Shown here in pieces: positions 1-6,622 of a stretch of DNA of 13,410 bases (positions are counted from its first letter, which is position 1; every line of letters begins with the position of its first letter). A program made the position numbers and the translations under genes. The notes beneath the pieces were generated by a model that was not told the origin of the DNA, did no database searches, and saw only the letters and a program-made list of their open reading frames with translations. Source of the stretch: an uncultured Acidimicrobiaceae bacterium (lineage in GTDB: Bacteria; Actinomycetota; Acidimicrobiia; Acidimicrobiales; MedAcidi-G1); assembly GCA_913054115.1 (NCBI GenBank), contig CAJXIS010000017.1, positions 1-13,410 on the forward strand. Reading direction: 5' to 3'.

Positions 1-1
1 C

Positions 2-301
2 GAGGTGGTCGGCGACCTCGATGGCGACCCGGTGGTCGCCGCCGCCTTCGCTCCCCGGTGCGACTGGTACCGCAACCTCCAGGAGGACCCGACGGCCTCT
101 GTGATCTGGGCCCGGACCTCCGGTGCGGCCACGGCCCGGTTCCTCGACGAGGACGCTGCAGCCGACGTGCTGGCCGACTACGTCCGGCGACACCCCCGCT
201 CCGCCCGCAACATCGGCCGACTCCTCGGCCTGGACCTCGCCGACGACCCACGGGCGGCAGCCGGGGTACTCCCCGTGGTGCGCCTCGTTCTCGACAACTG
301 A
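2..301 (+). CDS. Deazaflavin (F420)-dependent nitroreductase-like protein, C-terminal fragment
   Basis: This reading frame is open at the left edge, so the N-terminus lies outside the window; 99 residues are visible before a TGA stop. The segment around CDWYRNLQEDP resembles the W-x-x-N-L-x-x-x-P signature of the DUF385/Ddn-type split-barrel proteins common in actinobacteria, many of which use reduced F420 to reduce nitro, quinone or similar substrates. The tail carries the usual helical stretch (DVLADYVRRHPRSARNIGRL) and a terminal hydrophobic strand (VVRLVLDN). The substrate cannot be predicted. It converges on the thioesterase gene with a 21-base gap. Family membership rests on motif recognition of a partial protein; another flavin or F420 split-barrel protein is the main alternative. 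Confidence 0.6.
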   Translation, partial: EVVGDLDGDPVVAAAFAPRCDWYRNLQEDPTASVIWARTSGAATARFLDEDAAADVLADYVRRHPRSARNIGRLLGLDLADDPRAAAGVLPVVRLVLDN

Positions 302-322
302 GAGATCGGGACAGGTCGCCGC

Positions 323-727
323 TCAGCCGCCCAGCACGGCGAACGAACCCGACACGGCCGCCACCGGCTTCTCCTCGCCATCGACGAACACGCGACCGTC
401 GAGGTGGACGATCCGTCTACCGGCGTGGAGCACCTGAACCCGTGCCCGCAGTCGACCTGCCGGCACGGCCCGCAGGAACCGGACCGACACCTCGATCGAG
501 GCGCAGAACTGTCCCTCGTCGAGGATCGACATGGTCGCCCGGCCCATCGCAGTGTCGGCCAGGGTGAACACCACGCCGCCGTGCACGACGCCGTTCGGGT
601 TCATGTGGTCGTCGCCGACGTCCAGCCATGCCTCTGCCTGTCCGGGTTCGCCGTCTTCGATCTCGAGCCCGAGGAACGCCTTGAGGGGAAACTCGCCGTA
701 GTCGGGGTCGTCGATACCGCTCGCCAC
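323..727 (-). CDS. PaaI-type hotdog-fold thioesterase
   Basis: This 134-residue protein matches the length of single-domain PaaI/YdiI-type acyl-CoA thioesterases. The core motif is NPNGVVHGGVVFTLADTAMG: the HGG at about residues 49-51 and the Asp at about 58, at the start of the hotdog helix, are the expected active-site elements. It probably hydrolyses a small acyl- or aryl-CoA in the cytosol; the substrate is unknown. I chose GTG at 727 because a TAGGTT box lies 7 bases before it, the same arrangement as at three other starts here, suggesting a leaderless transcript. An upstream in-frame GTG at 748, with GGAG 9 bases before it, would add seven residues and cannot be excluded. It is divergent from the nucleoside operon and has no obvious functional link to it. 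Confidence 0.85.
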   Translation of the reverse strand: MASGIDDPDYGEFPLKAFLGLEIEDGEPGQAEAWLDVGDDHMNPNGVVHGGVVFTLADTAMGRATMSILDEGQFCASIEVSVRFLRAVPAGRLRARVQVLHAGRRIVHLDGRVFVDGEEKPVAAVSGSFAVLGG

Positions 728-734
728 AGGCCAG

Positions 735-740
735 AACCTA
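735..740 (-). promoter_or_regulatory. Candidate -10 box (TAGGTT) of the thioesterase gene
   Basis: TAGGTT reads on the minus strand 7 bases before the GTG at 727. It matches the actinobacterial TANNNT -10 pattern at the distance expected when transcription begins on the start codon. No -35 hexamer is convincing. Confidence 0.4.
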
Positions 741-757
741 GGCCCCACCGACGCCTA

Positions 758-802
758 CTCCGGCAGCGGCGTCGGGGCCCACGGGCCGCTACCGTGCCGG
801 AG
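758..802. promoter_or_regulatory. Inverted repeat in the thioesterase/punA divergent region
   Basis: CTCCGGCA (758-765) is matched perfectly by TGCCGGAG (795-802). Immediately inside, GCGG (766-769) pairs with CCGC (786-789), leaving a 5-base bulge on one side. It sits between the divergent thioesterase and punA genes and covers a TACCGT box (790-795) that could be the punA -10. It could be an operator, or a hairpin if transcribed. Such repeats are not rare in GC-rich DNA, so the assignment is tentative. Confidence 0.3.
790..795 (+). promoter_or_regulatory. Candidate -10 box (TACCGT) of the nucleoside operon
   Basis: TACCGT fits TANNNT and lies 55 bases before the punA ATG, leaving room for a short leader. 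It overlaps the 3' arm region of the inverted repeat at 758-802. No clear -35 element is visible. Confidence 0.25.
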
Positions 803-850
803 CGGCGCGAGGTGGGATGTCCCCGGTCCACGACGCCGCCGGGAAACCCC

Positions 851-1678
851 ATGTCCAACGCCCCCGAACCCTTTGCCCTCGCCGACGAGGCCGCAGCCGT
901 GCTGGCGGAACGCACCGGCGTGGCCTCGCACGATGCCGTGCTGGTCCTCGGCTCCGGGTGGGCCGCTGCGGCCGACGGTCTCGGCGAGATCGTCGCCGAC
1001 GTTCCACTCGACGAGCTGCCGGGCTTCCCCGCCCCCACCGTGCTGGGCCACCGCAACAGCGCCCTGTCGGTTCGTGTCGGCGACACGAACGCCCTCGTGC
1101 TCGGCGGGCGCGTCCACCTCTACGAGGGGCATCCGGCCGCCACGGTCGTCCACGGCGTCCGTACCGCCATCGCCGCCGGTTGCGGGGTCGTCGTGCTCAC
1201 CAACGCCGCCGGGGGCCTGAATCCCGACTGGCCGGTCGGCCAGCCGGTGCTCATCGCCGACCAGTTGAACCTCACGGGTGCCTCGCCGATGGCCGGCCCG
1301 GCGCCTCCGCCCGACCGGCCCATCCGCTTCACCGACCTGACGGCGGCGTACTCACCGAGGCTGCGGGCACTGGCTCTCGACGTCGATCCGACGCTTCCCG
1401 AGGGCATCTACGCCGGGCTGCTGGGCGGCGCCTTCGAAACCCCGGCCGAGGTTCGCATGCTGGCAGGCCTCGGCGCCGACCTGGTCGGCATGTCGACGGT
1501 GCTCGAGACCATCGCCGCCCGTCATCTGGGGGCCGAGGTGCTCGGCTTCTCGCTGGTCACCAACGCCGCAGCGGGAATGGGCGACGAGGACATCGACCAC
1601 GAGGACGTCCTCGAAGCCGCCGCCGCTGCCGGGCCCCGGATGCTGGCCCTGCTGCGCGGGGTGCTGGAGCGCCTGTGA
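851..1678 (+). CDS. punA: Purine nucleoside phosphorylase (trimeric type)
   Basis: The 275-residue protein belongs to the trimeric PNP/MTAP family (PNP type I), which splits purine (deoxy)nucleosides with phosphate into the base and (deoxy)ribose 1-phosphate. Visible elements are the phosphate loop LGSGW (33-37), GRVHLYEG (86-93, with His89 and Tyr91), the LTNAAGG loop (117-122), FETPAE (195-200) and GADLVGMSTV, and SLVTNAAAG. Glu200 and Asn238 correspond to human PNP Glu201 and Asn243, the pair that favours 6-oxopurines, so inosine and guanosine forms are the likely substrates. ATG at 851 is preceded by GGGAAA; an in-frame GTG at 812 would add 13 residues. It is the first gene of the operon and overlaps the mutase start by four bases (GTGA). 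Confidence 0.93.
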   Translation: MSNAPEPFALADEAAAVLAERTGVASHDAVLVLGSGWAAAADGLGEIVADVPLDELPGFPAPTVLGHRNSALSVRVGDTNALVLGGRVHLYEGHPAATVVHGVRTAIAAGCGVVVLTNAAGGLNPDWPVGQPVLIADQLNLTGASPMAGPAPPPDRPIRFTDLTAAYSPRLRALALDVDPTLPEGIYAGLLGGAFETPAEVRMLAGLGADLVGMSTVLETIAARHLGAEVLGFSLVTNAAAGMGDEDIDHEDVLEAAAAAGPRMLALLRGVLERL

Positions 1679-3366
1679 GCGACGCCGCCGCCACGGCACG
1701 CCGCTGGCTCGACGTCGACCCCGACCCCGAGACCCGGGCCGAGACCGAACAGCTCCTCGCCGAGGGCGGACCGGCGCTCGACGAGCGCTTCAACGGGCGC
1801 CTCGAGTTCGGCACCGCCGGCATCCGTGGGGCCATGGGTGCCGGCCCGATGCGGATGAACCGTGTGCTGGCCAGGGCGACCGCTGCAGCGGTCGGCCGTG
1901 CGCTGCTGGTGGACCACGAGGCCCCGACCGTGGCCATCGGCTACGACGCCCGCCGCCAGAGCGACCTGTTCGCCGAGGACTCGGCCCGGGTGCTGGCCGG
2001 CCTCGGCGTGGCGAGCCTGCTGCTGCCCGGCCCGCTCCCCACGCCGGTCCTCGCACACACGCTGCTCCGGACCGGGGCCGAGGCCGGGATCATGGTGACC
2101 GCCAGCCACAACCCCCGTCCCGACAACGGCATCAAGGTCTACTGGTCGGACGGGGCGCAGATCGTGCCGCCCATCGACCGCAGGATCTCCGCCCTGATCG
2201 ACGAGCAGTTCGACGAGCAGTTCGACGGGGGAGCCCTGCCCACCGACGACGATCTTGCCGACGACGACCACCCGCTGATCACACGGGGCACCGCCGCCGA
2301 CATCGAGTCGTACGTCGTCGCCGCTGCCGGGCTCTCCGGGCTCGAAGCGCCCCATGACCTGGCCATCGCCTACACGCCGCTGCACGGAGTCGGACGAGAC
2401 GTCCTGGTCGACACCCTGACCCTGGCCGGGTTCGCCCCCCCGCATGTGGTCGCCGAGCAGGCCGAGCCGGACGGCACCTTCCCCACGGTCGAGTTCCCGA
2501 ATCCCGAGGAGCCCGGAGCGCTCGACCTCGTGTTGGCGCTCGCCGACGCGACCGGCGCCGACCTGGTGCTCGCCAACGACCCCGACGCCGACCGCCTGGC
2601 GGTCGCCATCCCGTCCGGGGACGGCTGGCGGGCGCTCTCCGGCGACGAGATCGGTGCCCTGTTGGCCGAGCACGTCCTGGCGGGTGGTTCGGGCGACGAC
2701 CGCCTGGTCGCCACCACATTGGTGTCGTCACGCCTGTTGTCCGCCCAGGCCGCCCACCACGGCGTCCGCTACGCCGACACCCTCACGGGATTCAAGTGGA
2801 TCGTGCGGCCCGGCCTCGCCGACCCCACCGCCCGCTTCGTGTTCGGCTACGAGGAGGCCCTCGGCTACCTCGTCGGCGACCTGACCCACGACAAGGACGG
2901 CATCACCGCCGCCGTGGTGTTCGCCGAGATGGCCGCCACCGCCAAGGCGGCCGGCCGGACCGTCCTCGACCTGCTCCACGACCTCTGGCGCCGGCACGGC
3001 GTGCACCGGACGGCCCTGCGCACGGTCCGCATCGACGGCCCCGACGGCGACGACCGCATGGCTGCACTGCTTGCAGAGTTCCGGGCCTCGCCCCCGAGCG
3101 AGGTGGCGGGCCACCCGGTGCTCGCCACCACCGACTACGCCCAGCCGGGAACCGGCCTGCCCGCATCCGACCTGATCGCCCTCGAACTGGACGGCGGCCG
3201 GCTGCTGCTGCGGCCCAGTGGCACGGAGCCGATGCTCAAGGTCTACGGCGAGGTCGTCGAGCCGGTCCGGGACAACGACGTCCAGGCCGCCGAGACCCGC
3301 GCAGGCGACACCGTGGCCGCCCTCGTCGACGCTGCTGCCGCCCTGCTCGTAGGGTCCGGATCGTGA
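1675..3366 (+). CDS. PGM2-like phosphosugar mutase, probable phosphopentomutase
   Basis: This 563-residue alpha-D-phosphohexomutase superfamily enzyme has all four active-site loops: phosphoserine loop TASHNP (Ser144), metal loop NDPDADR (Asp302, Asp304, Asp306), sugar loop GYEEALG (391-397) and phosphate loop RPSGTEP (513-519). FGTAGIRG near residue 45, NGIKVYWSDGAQI after the serine loop and GFKWI at 372-376 are characteristic of the PGM2/PgcA branch. Human PGM2 acts mainly as a phosphopentomutase, and no DeoB-type enzyme is present here. Between PNP and DeoC the likely reaction is (deoxy)ribose 1-phosphate to 5-phosphate; phosphogluco- or phosphomannomutase activity remains possible. GTG at 1675 overlaps the punA stop by four bases, with GGAG five bases upstream. 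Residues 176-183 are a tandem DEQF duplication. The stop overlaps the deoC start by four bases. Confidence 0.9.
   Translation: MSDAAATARRWLDVDPDPETRAETEQLLAEGGPALDERFNGRLEFGTAGIRGAMGAGPMRMNRVLARATAAAVGRALLVDHEAPTVAIGYDARRQSDLFAEDSARVLAGLGVASLLLPGPLPTPVLAHTLLRTGAEAGIMVTASHNPRPDNGIKVYWSDGAQIVPPIDRRISALIDEQFDEQFDGGALPTDDDLADDDHPLITRGTAADIESYVVAAAGLSGLEAPHDLAIAYTPLHGVGRDVLVDTLTLAGFAPPHVVAEQAEPDGTFPTVEFPNPEEPGALDLVLALADATGADLVLANDPDADRLAVAIPSGDGWRALSGDEIGALLAEHVLAGGSGDDRLVATTLVSSRLLSAQAAHHGVRYADTLTGFKWIVRPGLADPTARFVFGYEEALGYLVGDLTHDKDGITAAVVFAEMAATAKAAGRTVLDLLHDLWRRHGVHRTALRTVRIDGPDGDDRMAALLAEFRASPPSEVAGHPVLATTDYAQPGTGLPASDLIALELDGGRLLLRPSGTEPMLKVYGEVVEPVRDNDVQAAETRAGDTVAALVDAAAALLVGSGS
2200..2223 (+). 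repeat. Perfect 12-base tandem duplication inside the mutase gene
   Basis: GACGAGCAGTTC occurs twice in succession, encoding DEQFDEQF, and is followed by a further GAC. The repeat is in frame, inside an apparently variable region between the phosphoserine and metal-binding loops, and is probably a recent slippage event. Confidence 0.8.
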
Positions 3367-4268
3367 GTACCCCCACCTACGCCCCGATCCGGACCACGTC
3401 CGTGGACCTGGTGGGCCTCGAGGCCCGCGCCGCCGAATTGGGCGGCCGTTCCATCAAGACATCCAGCAAGCGGGCCGCCCTCCACCTGGCGATCCGCTGC
3501 ATCGACCTCACGACGCTCGAAGGCGCCGACACGCCAGGCAAGGTGGCCTCGCTGTGCCGCAAGGCGATGCGCCCCGACGCCACCAACCCGGCAATTCCGC
3601 CTGTCGCCGCCGTGTGCGTCTACCCGGAGATGGTCATCCACGCAGCGGCTTCGGTGGCCGGCACCGGCGTGGCCGTGGCCAGCGTGGCCGGCGCCTTCCC
3701 GAGCGGCCTGTCCGACCTCGGGGTCCGCACCGACGACATCCGCAGCGCCGTCGCCGACGGCGCCGACGAGATCGACATCGTCCTGAACCGCTCGGCCTTC
3801 CTCTCGGGCGACCTGGCCAAGGTCCACGACGAGGTCGCCGCCTCGAAGGAGGCCTGTGGCGACGCCCACCTCAAGGTCATCCTCGAGACCGGCGAACTGG
3901 GCGGCTACGAGCCGGTGCGCCGGGCGTCGATGCTGGCCATGGCCGCCGGCGCCGACTTCATCAAGACCTCGACCGGCAAGATCCCGAAGGCCGCCACGCC
4001 GGCCATGGCGCTCTGCATGGCCGAGGCGATCCGCGAGCACGCCCATACGACCGGCAGAGCCGTCGGGTTCAAGGCGGCCGGTGGCATCCGCACCGCCAAA
4101 CAGGCCTGGCACTACCTCGTCCTGATGGGCGAGACCCTCGGCACCGAGTGGCTCACGCCCGACCTCTTCCGACTGGGCGCATCGAGCCTGCTCAACGACA
4201 TCCTGCTCCAGCTCGGCAAGCTCGACAGCGGCCGCTACGGCGGCCCCGACTACGTGACGGTCGACTGA
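3363..4268 (+). CDS. deoC: Deoxyribose-phosphate aldolase
   Basis: This class I aldolase of 301 residues splits 2-deoxyribose 5-phosphate into glyceraldehyde 3-phosphate and acetaldehyde. The Schiff-base lysine is Lys201 in DFIKTSTGK, the second catalytic lysine is Lys237 in GFKAAGGIRT, and Asp138 in EIDIV matches E. coli Asp102. LKVILETGEL (170-179) and RFGASSLL-like RLGASSLL near 270 are family signatures. Compared with the 259-residue E. coli enzyme it has an N-terminal extension of about 30 residues before the conserved CIDLTTLEG, and a C-terminal tail ending with Tyr297 close to the end. GTG at 3363 overlaps the mutase stop by four bases; its own TGA shares one base with the next ATG (TGATG). 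The products explain the aldehyde dehydrogenase that follows. Confidence 0.96.
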   Translation: MSTPTYAPIRTTSVDLVGLEARAAELGGRSIKTSSKRAALHLAIRCIDLTTLEGADTPGKVASLCRKAMRPDATNPAIPPVAAVCVYPEMVIHAAASVAGTGVAVASVAGAFPSGLSDLGVRTDDIRSAVADGADEIDIVLNRSAFLSGDLAKVHDEVAASKEACGDAHLKVILETGELGGYEPVRRASMLAMAAGADFIKTSTGKIPKAATPAMALCMAEAIREHAHTTGRAVGFKAAGGIRTAKQAWHYLVLMGETLGTEWLTPDLFRLGASSLLNDILLQLGKLDSGRYGGPDYVTVD

Positions 4269-5767
4269 TGGCAGACCCGACGGACGACCCACCCCCCGAG
4301 TTCGGGCTCGACTACGCACCGGCGCCCGAATCGACCGCCGTGGTCAGCCTGGCCGACGAGTACGGCCTGTTCATCGGCGGCGAGTTCGTCGAACCACGGT
4401 CGGGACGCACGTTCGACACCATCAACCCAGCGACCGAAGAACGCCTCGCCACCGTCGCCGAGGGCGGCGCCGACGACATCGACCGTGCAGTCGCCGCCGC
4501 ACGGACGGCCTTCGAGGAGCACTGGCGCGACACGCCCGGCACCGTGCGGGCCCGCTACCTCTACCGCATCGCCCGGCAGCTCCAGGAGCGCGCCCGGGAG
4601 TTCGCCGTGCTCGAGACGATGGACGGCGGCAAGCCGATCCGCGAGAGCCGCGACGTCGACCTGCCGCTGGTGGCCGCCCACTTCTTCCACCACGCCGGCT
4701 GGGCCGACAAGCTCGAGTACGCCTTCCCGAACCGGAACGTGGCCCCCCACGGCGTCGTCGGCCAGATCGTCCCGTGGAACTTCCCGCTGCTCATGGCCGC
4801 CTGGAAGCTGGCGCCGGCGCTGGCGTGTGGCAACACTGTCGTGCTCAAGCCAGCCGAGACCACGCCGCTCACGGCACTGCTGCTTGCCGAGGTCCTGCGC
4901 GACGTCGGCCTGCCCCCGGGCGTGGTCAACATCGTCACCGGCGCCGGGGAGACGGGGGCTGCACTGGTCGAACACCCCGATGTCGACAAGCTGGCGTTCA
5001 CCGGCTCGACCGGGGTCGGCAAGCGGATCCAGCGCTCCGCTGCGGTCCGTCGCCTGCCGCTCACCCTCGAGTTGGGTGGCAAGGCCGCCAACGTGGTGTT
5101 CGAGGACGCCGCCATCGACCAGGCCGTCGAGGGCGTCATCAACGGCATCTACTTCAACCAGGGCCACGTGTGCTGCGCCGGTTCCCGGCTGCTGGTCCAG
5201 GAGTCGATCGCCGAGGACTTCGTCGAGCGGCTCAAGGCGCGCATGGCCCGCCTGCGGGTGGGCGACCCGCTCGACAAGAACACCGACGTGGGTGCCATCA
5301 ACTCAGCCGAGCAGCTGGCACGCATCACGGCCCTCGTCGCGGCGGGCGTCGACGAGGGTGCAGTTCTCCACCAGGCGCCCTGCGACCTGCCCGACACGGG
5401 CTTCTGGTTCGCCCCTTCGGTCTTCACGGGCGTTCAGCAGAGCCACCGGGTGGCCCGTGAGGAGATCTTCGGGCCGGTGCTCGCCGTCCAGACCTTCCGT
5501 ACCCCGGACGAGGCCATCGAGAAGGCCAACAACTCGCCCTACGGGCTCTCCGCCGGCATCTGGACGGAGAAGGGCTCCAAGATCCTCTGGATGGCCGAGC
5601 GCCTGCGGGCCGGCGTCATCTGGGCCAACACGTTCAACAAGTTCGACCCGGCCAGCCCGTTCGGCGGCTACAAGGAAAGCGGCTTCGGCCGAGAAGGTGG
5701 CCTCCAGGGCCTCGGCGCGTACGTCCGGGATGCCGACCCAGTTGGCTCAACAGGAGGGCTCGCCTGA
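4268..5767 (+). CDS. NAD(P)-dependent aldehyde dehydrogenase, probable acetaldehyde detoxifier
   Basis: This 499-residue ALDH-superfamily enzyme has every catalytic element: VPWNFP (Asn171), VLKPAE (Lys194), FTGST (244-248), general base Glu268 in LELGGK, nucleophile Cys302 in GHVCCAGSR, and EEIFGP (398-403). The motif pattern is that of classical hydrolytic ALDHs, not CoA-acylating EutE/AdhE enzymes, so the likely product is acetate. Its position directly after deoC makes acetaldehyde from deoxyribose 5-phosphate the likely substrate. The C-terminus is unusual. After GFGREGGLQGLGAY, where classical ALDHs continue with an oligomerisation strand of KTV-W/T type, it ends in a short Gly/Asp/Pro-rich sequence (RDADPVGSTGGLA). 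The ATG shares one base with the deoC stop, and its own stop shares one base with the next gene. Confidence 0.93.
   Translation: MADPTDDPPPEFGLDYAPAPESTAVVSLADEYGLFIGGEFVEPRSGRTFDTINPATEERLATVAEGGADDIDRAVAAARTAFEEHWRDTPGTVRARYLYRIARQLQERAREFAVLETMDGGKPIRESRDVDLPLVAAHFFHHAGWADKLEYAFPNRNVAPHGVVGQIVPWNFPLLMAAWKLAPALACGNTVVLKPAETTPLTALLLAEVLRDVGLPPGVVNIVTGAGETGAALVEHPDVDKLAFTGSTGVGKRIQRSAAVRRLPLTLELGGKAANVVFEDAAIDQAVEGVINGIYFNQGHVCCAGSRLLVQESIAEDFVERLKARMARLRVGDPLDKNTDVGAINSAEQLARITALVAAGVDEGAVLHQAPCDLPDTGFWFAPSVFTGVQQSHRVAREEIFGPVLAVQTFRTPDEAIEKANNSPYGLSAGIWTEKGSKILWMAERLRAGVIWANTFNKFDPASPFGGYKESGFGREGGLQGLGAYVRDADPVGSTGGLA
5752..5757 (+). promoter_or_regulatory. Strong ribosome binding site of the shortened ALDH-like gene
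   Basis: A perfect AGGAGG lies 9 bases before the ATG at 5767, inside the end of the preceding ALDH gene. It is the best Shine-Dalgarno sequence in this operon, which argues that the downstream protein is made in quantity despite also being coupled by TGATG. Confidence 0.7.
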
Positions 5768-6612
5768 TGGCCGACCACCTTCCGGTCGACAAGACCTTCA
5801 AGCTGTTCATCGGCGGCGCCTTCCCCCGCTCGGAGTCGGGCTACACCTTCCAGGTCCGGTCCGCCGACGGTCGCCTCCTGGCCAACGCCGCCAAGGCCTC
5901 CCGCAAGGACCTTCGCGAGGCCGTCAGGGCCGCCCGCTCGGCACAGGCCGGCTGGGCCGGGCGCACCGCCTACAACCGGGGCCAGGTGCTCTACCGGGTG
6001 GCCGAGATGCTCGATGCCCGCAGCGACGAGTTCGCCACCCTCCTCCGGGACGGTGGTCGCTCCGACGAGTCGGCCCGGCACGAGGTCGAACAGGCCGTCG
6101 ACCGGTGGGTCTGGTACGCCGGCTGGGCCGACAAGGTCCACCAGGTGTTCGGCAGCGTGAACCCTGTCGCCGGCCCCTTCTTCAACTTCACGTTCCCGGA
6201 ACCCACCGGCGTCGTCGTGCAGGCCGTGCCCGACGACCCACCGCTGCTGGGCCTGGCCTCAAGGCTGGCGCCGGCGATCGTCACGGGCAACACCTCGGTC
6301 GTGCTGGCCGGCGAGGCGGCGGCGCTGGTTGCCATGAGCCTCGCCGAGGTGCTGGCCACCTCCGACGTGCCGGGTGGCGTGGTCAACATCCTCACCGGCG
6401 ACGTGTCGGCCCTGCTGCCCTGGGCGCTCGGCCACCTCGACGTCAACGCCGTCGACCTGGCGGGTGCCCCCGACGACCTGCCCGATGAGGCACTCGCCGA
6501 CGCAGCGGAGAACGTCAAGCGCCTCGTGCACGGCGACCCCACCGCTGCCAGCCCGTCGGTGATCGCCCAGTTCCTCGAGATGAAGACCGTCTGGCACCCC
6601 ATCGGCCACTGA
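5767..6612 (+). CDS. Shortened aldehyde dehydrogenase-like protein, probably catalytically inactive
   Basis: This 281-residue paralogue of the preceding ALDH aligns from LFIGG (14-18) through AGWADK, GNTSVVL and VPGGVVNILTG (201-211), that is, the N-terminal coenzyme-binding domain. Key residues are lost: PWN is PDD (155-157), the VLKP lysine is Ala181 and FTGST is LAGAP (231-235). The roughly 200-residue region that would hold the ELGGK glutamate, catalytic cysteine and EEIFGP is absent. The protein nevertheless ends with FLEMKTVWHPIG, closely resembling the C-terminal oligomerisation strand of ordinary ALDHs. The frame is intact, in the normal operon position, with a perfect AGGAGG, so it is not an evident pseudogene. 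I infer a structural or regulatory partner of the upstream ALDH; a new enzymatic function cannot be excluded. The stop faces the lipoprotein stop 10 bases away. Confidence 0.85.
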   Translation: MADHLPVDKTFKLFIGGAFPRSESGYTFQVRSADGRLLANAAKASRKDLREAVRAARSAQAGWAGRTAYNRGQVLYRVAEMLDARSDEFATLLRDGGRSDESARHEVEQAVDRWVWYAGWADKVHQVFGSVNPVAGPFFNFTFPEPTGVVVQAVPDDPPLLGLASRLAPAIVTGNTSVVLAGEAAALVAMSLAEVLATSDVPGGVVNILTGDVSALLPWALGHLDVNAVDLAGAPDDLPDEALADAAENVKRLVHGDPTAASPSVIAQFLEMKTVWHPIGH

Positions 6613-6622
6613 GGCGGCGCCG

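Noticed and set aside
404..850. Long upstream extension of the punA reading frame to an ATG at 404
   Set aside because: It runs antisense through the thioesterase gene and encodes Arg/Pro/His-rich sequence with no family resemblance; the PNP domain begins just after the ATG at 851.
1522..2673. Long minus-strand open frame of 383 residues opposite the mutase
   Set aside because: The opposite strand is an unmistakable mutase with intact motifs; the antisense frame is low-complexity Gly/Val/Arg sequence produced by GC-rich codon bias. The same applies to long antisense frames at 3243-4319, 4250-5167 and 8947-9855.
3363..6612. Bacterial microcompartment for acetaldehyde (DeoC plus ALDH cargo)
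   Set aside because: No shell protein genes and no phosphotransacylase are present, and the ALDH resembles the hydrolytic rather than the CoA-acylating type.
5767..6622. Pseudogene interpretation of the shortened ALDH
   Set aside because: No leftover catalytic-domain sequence follows in any frame before the next gene, the C-terminal strand is retained, and ribosome site and operon coupling are intact.
6613..6622. Intrinsic terminator between the two convergent nucleoside operons
   Set aside because: The gap is only ten bases and I see no hairpin followed by a T run there or in the adjacent gene ends.
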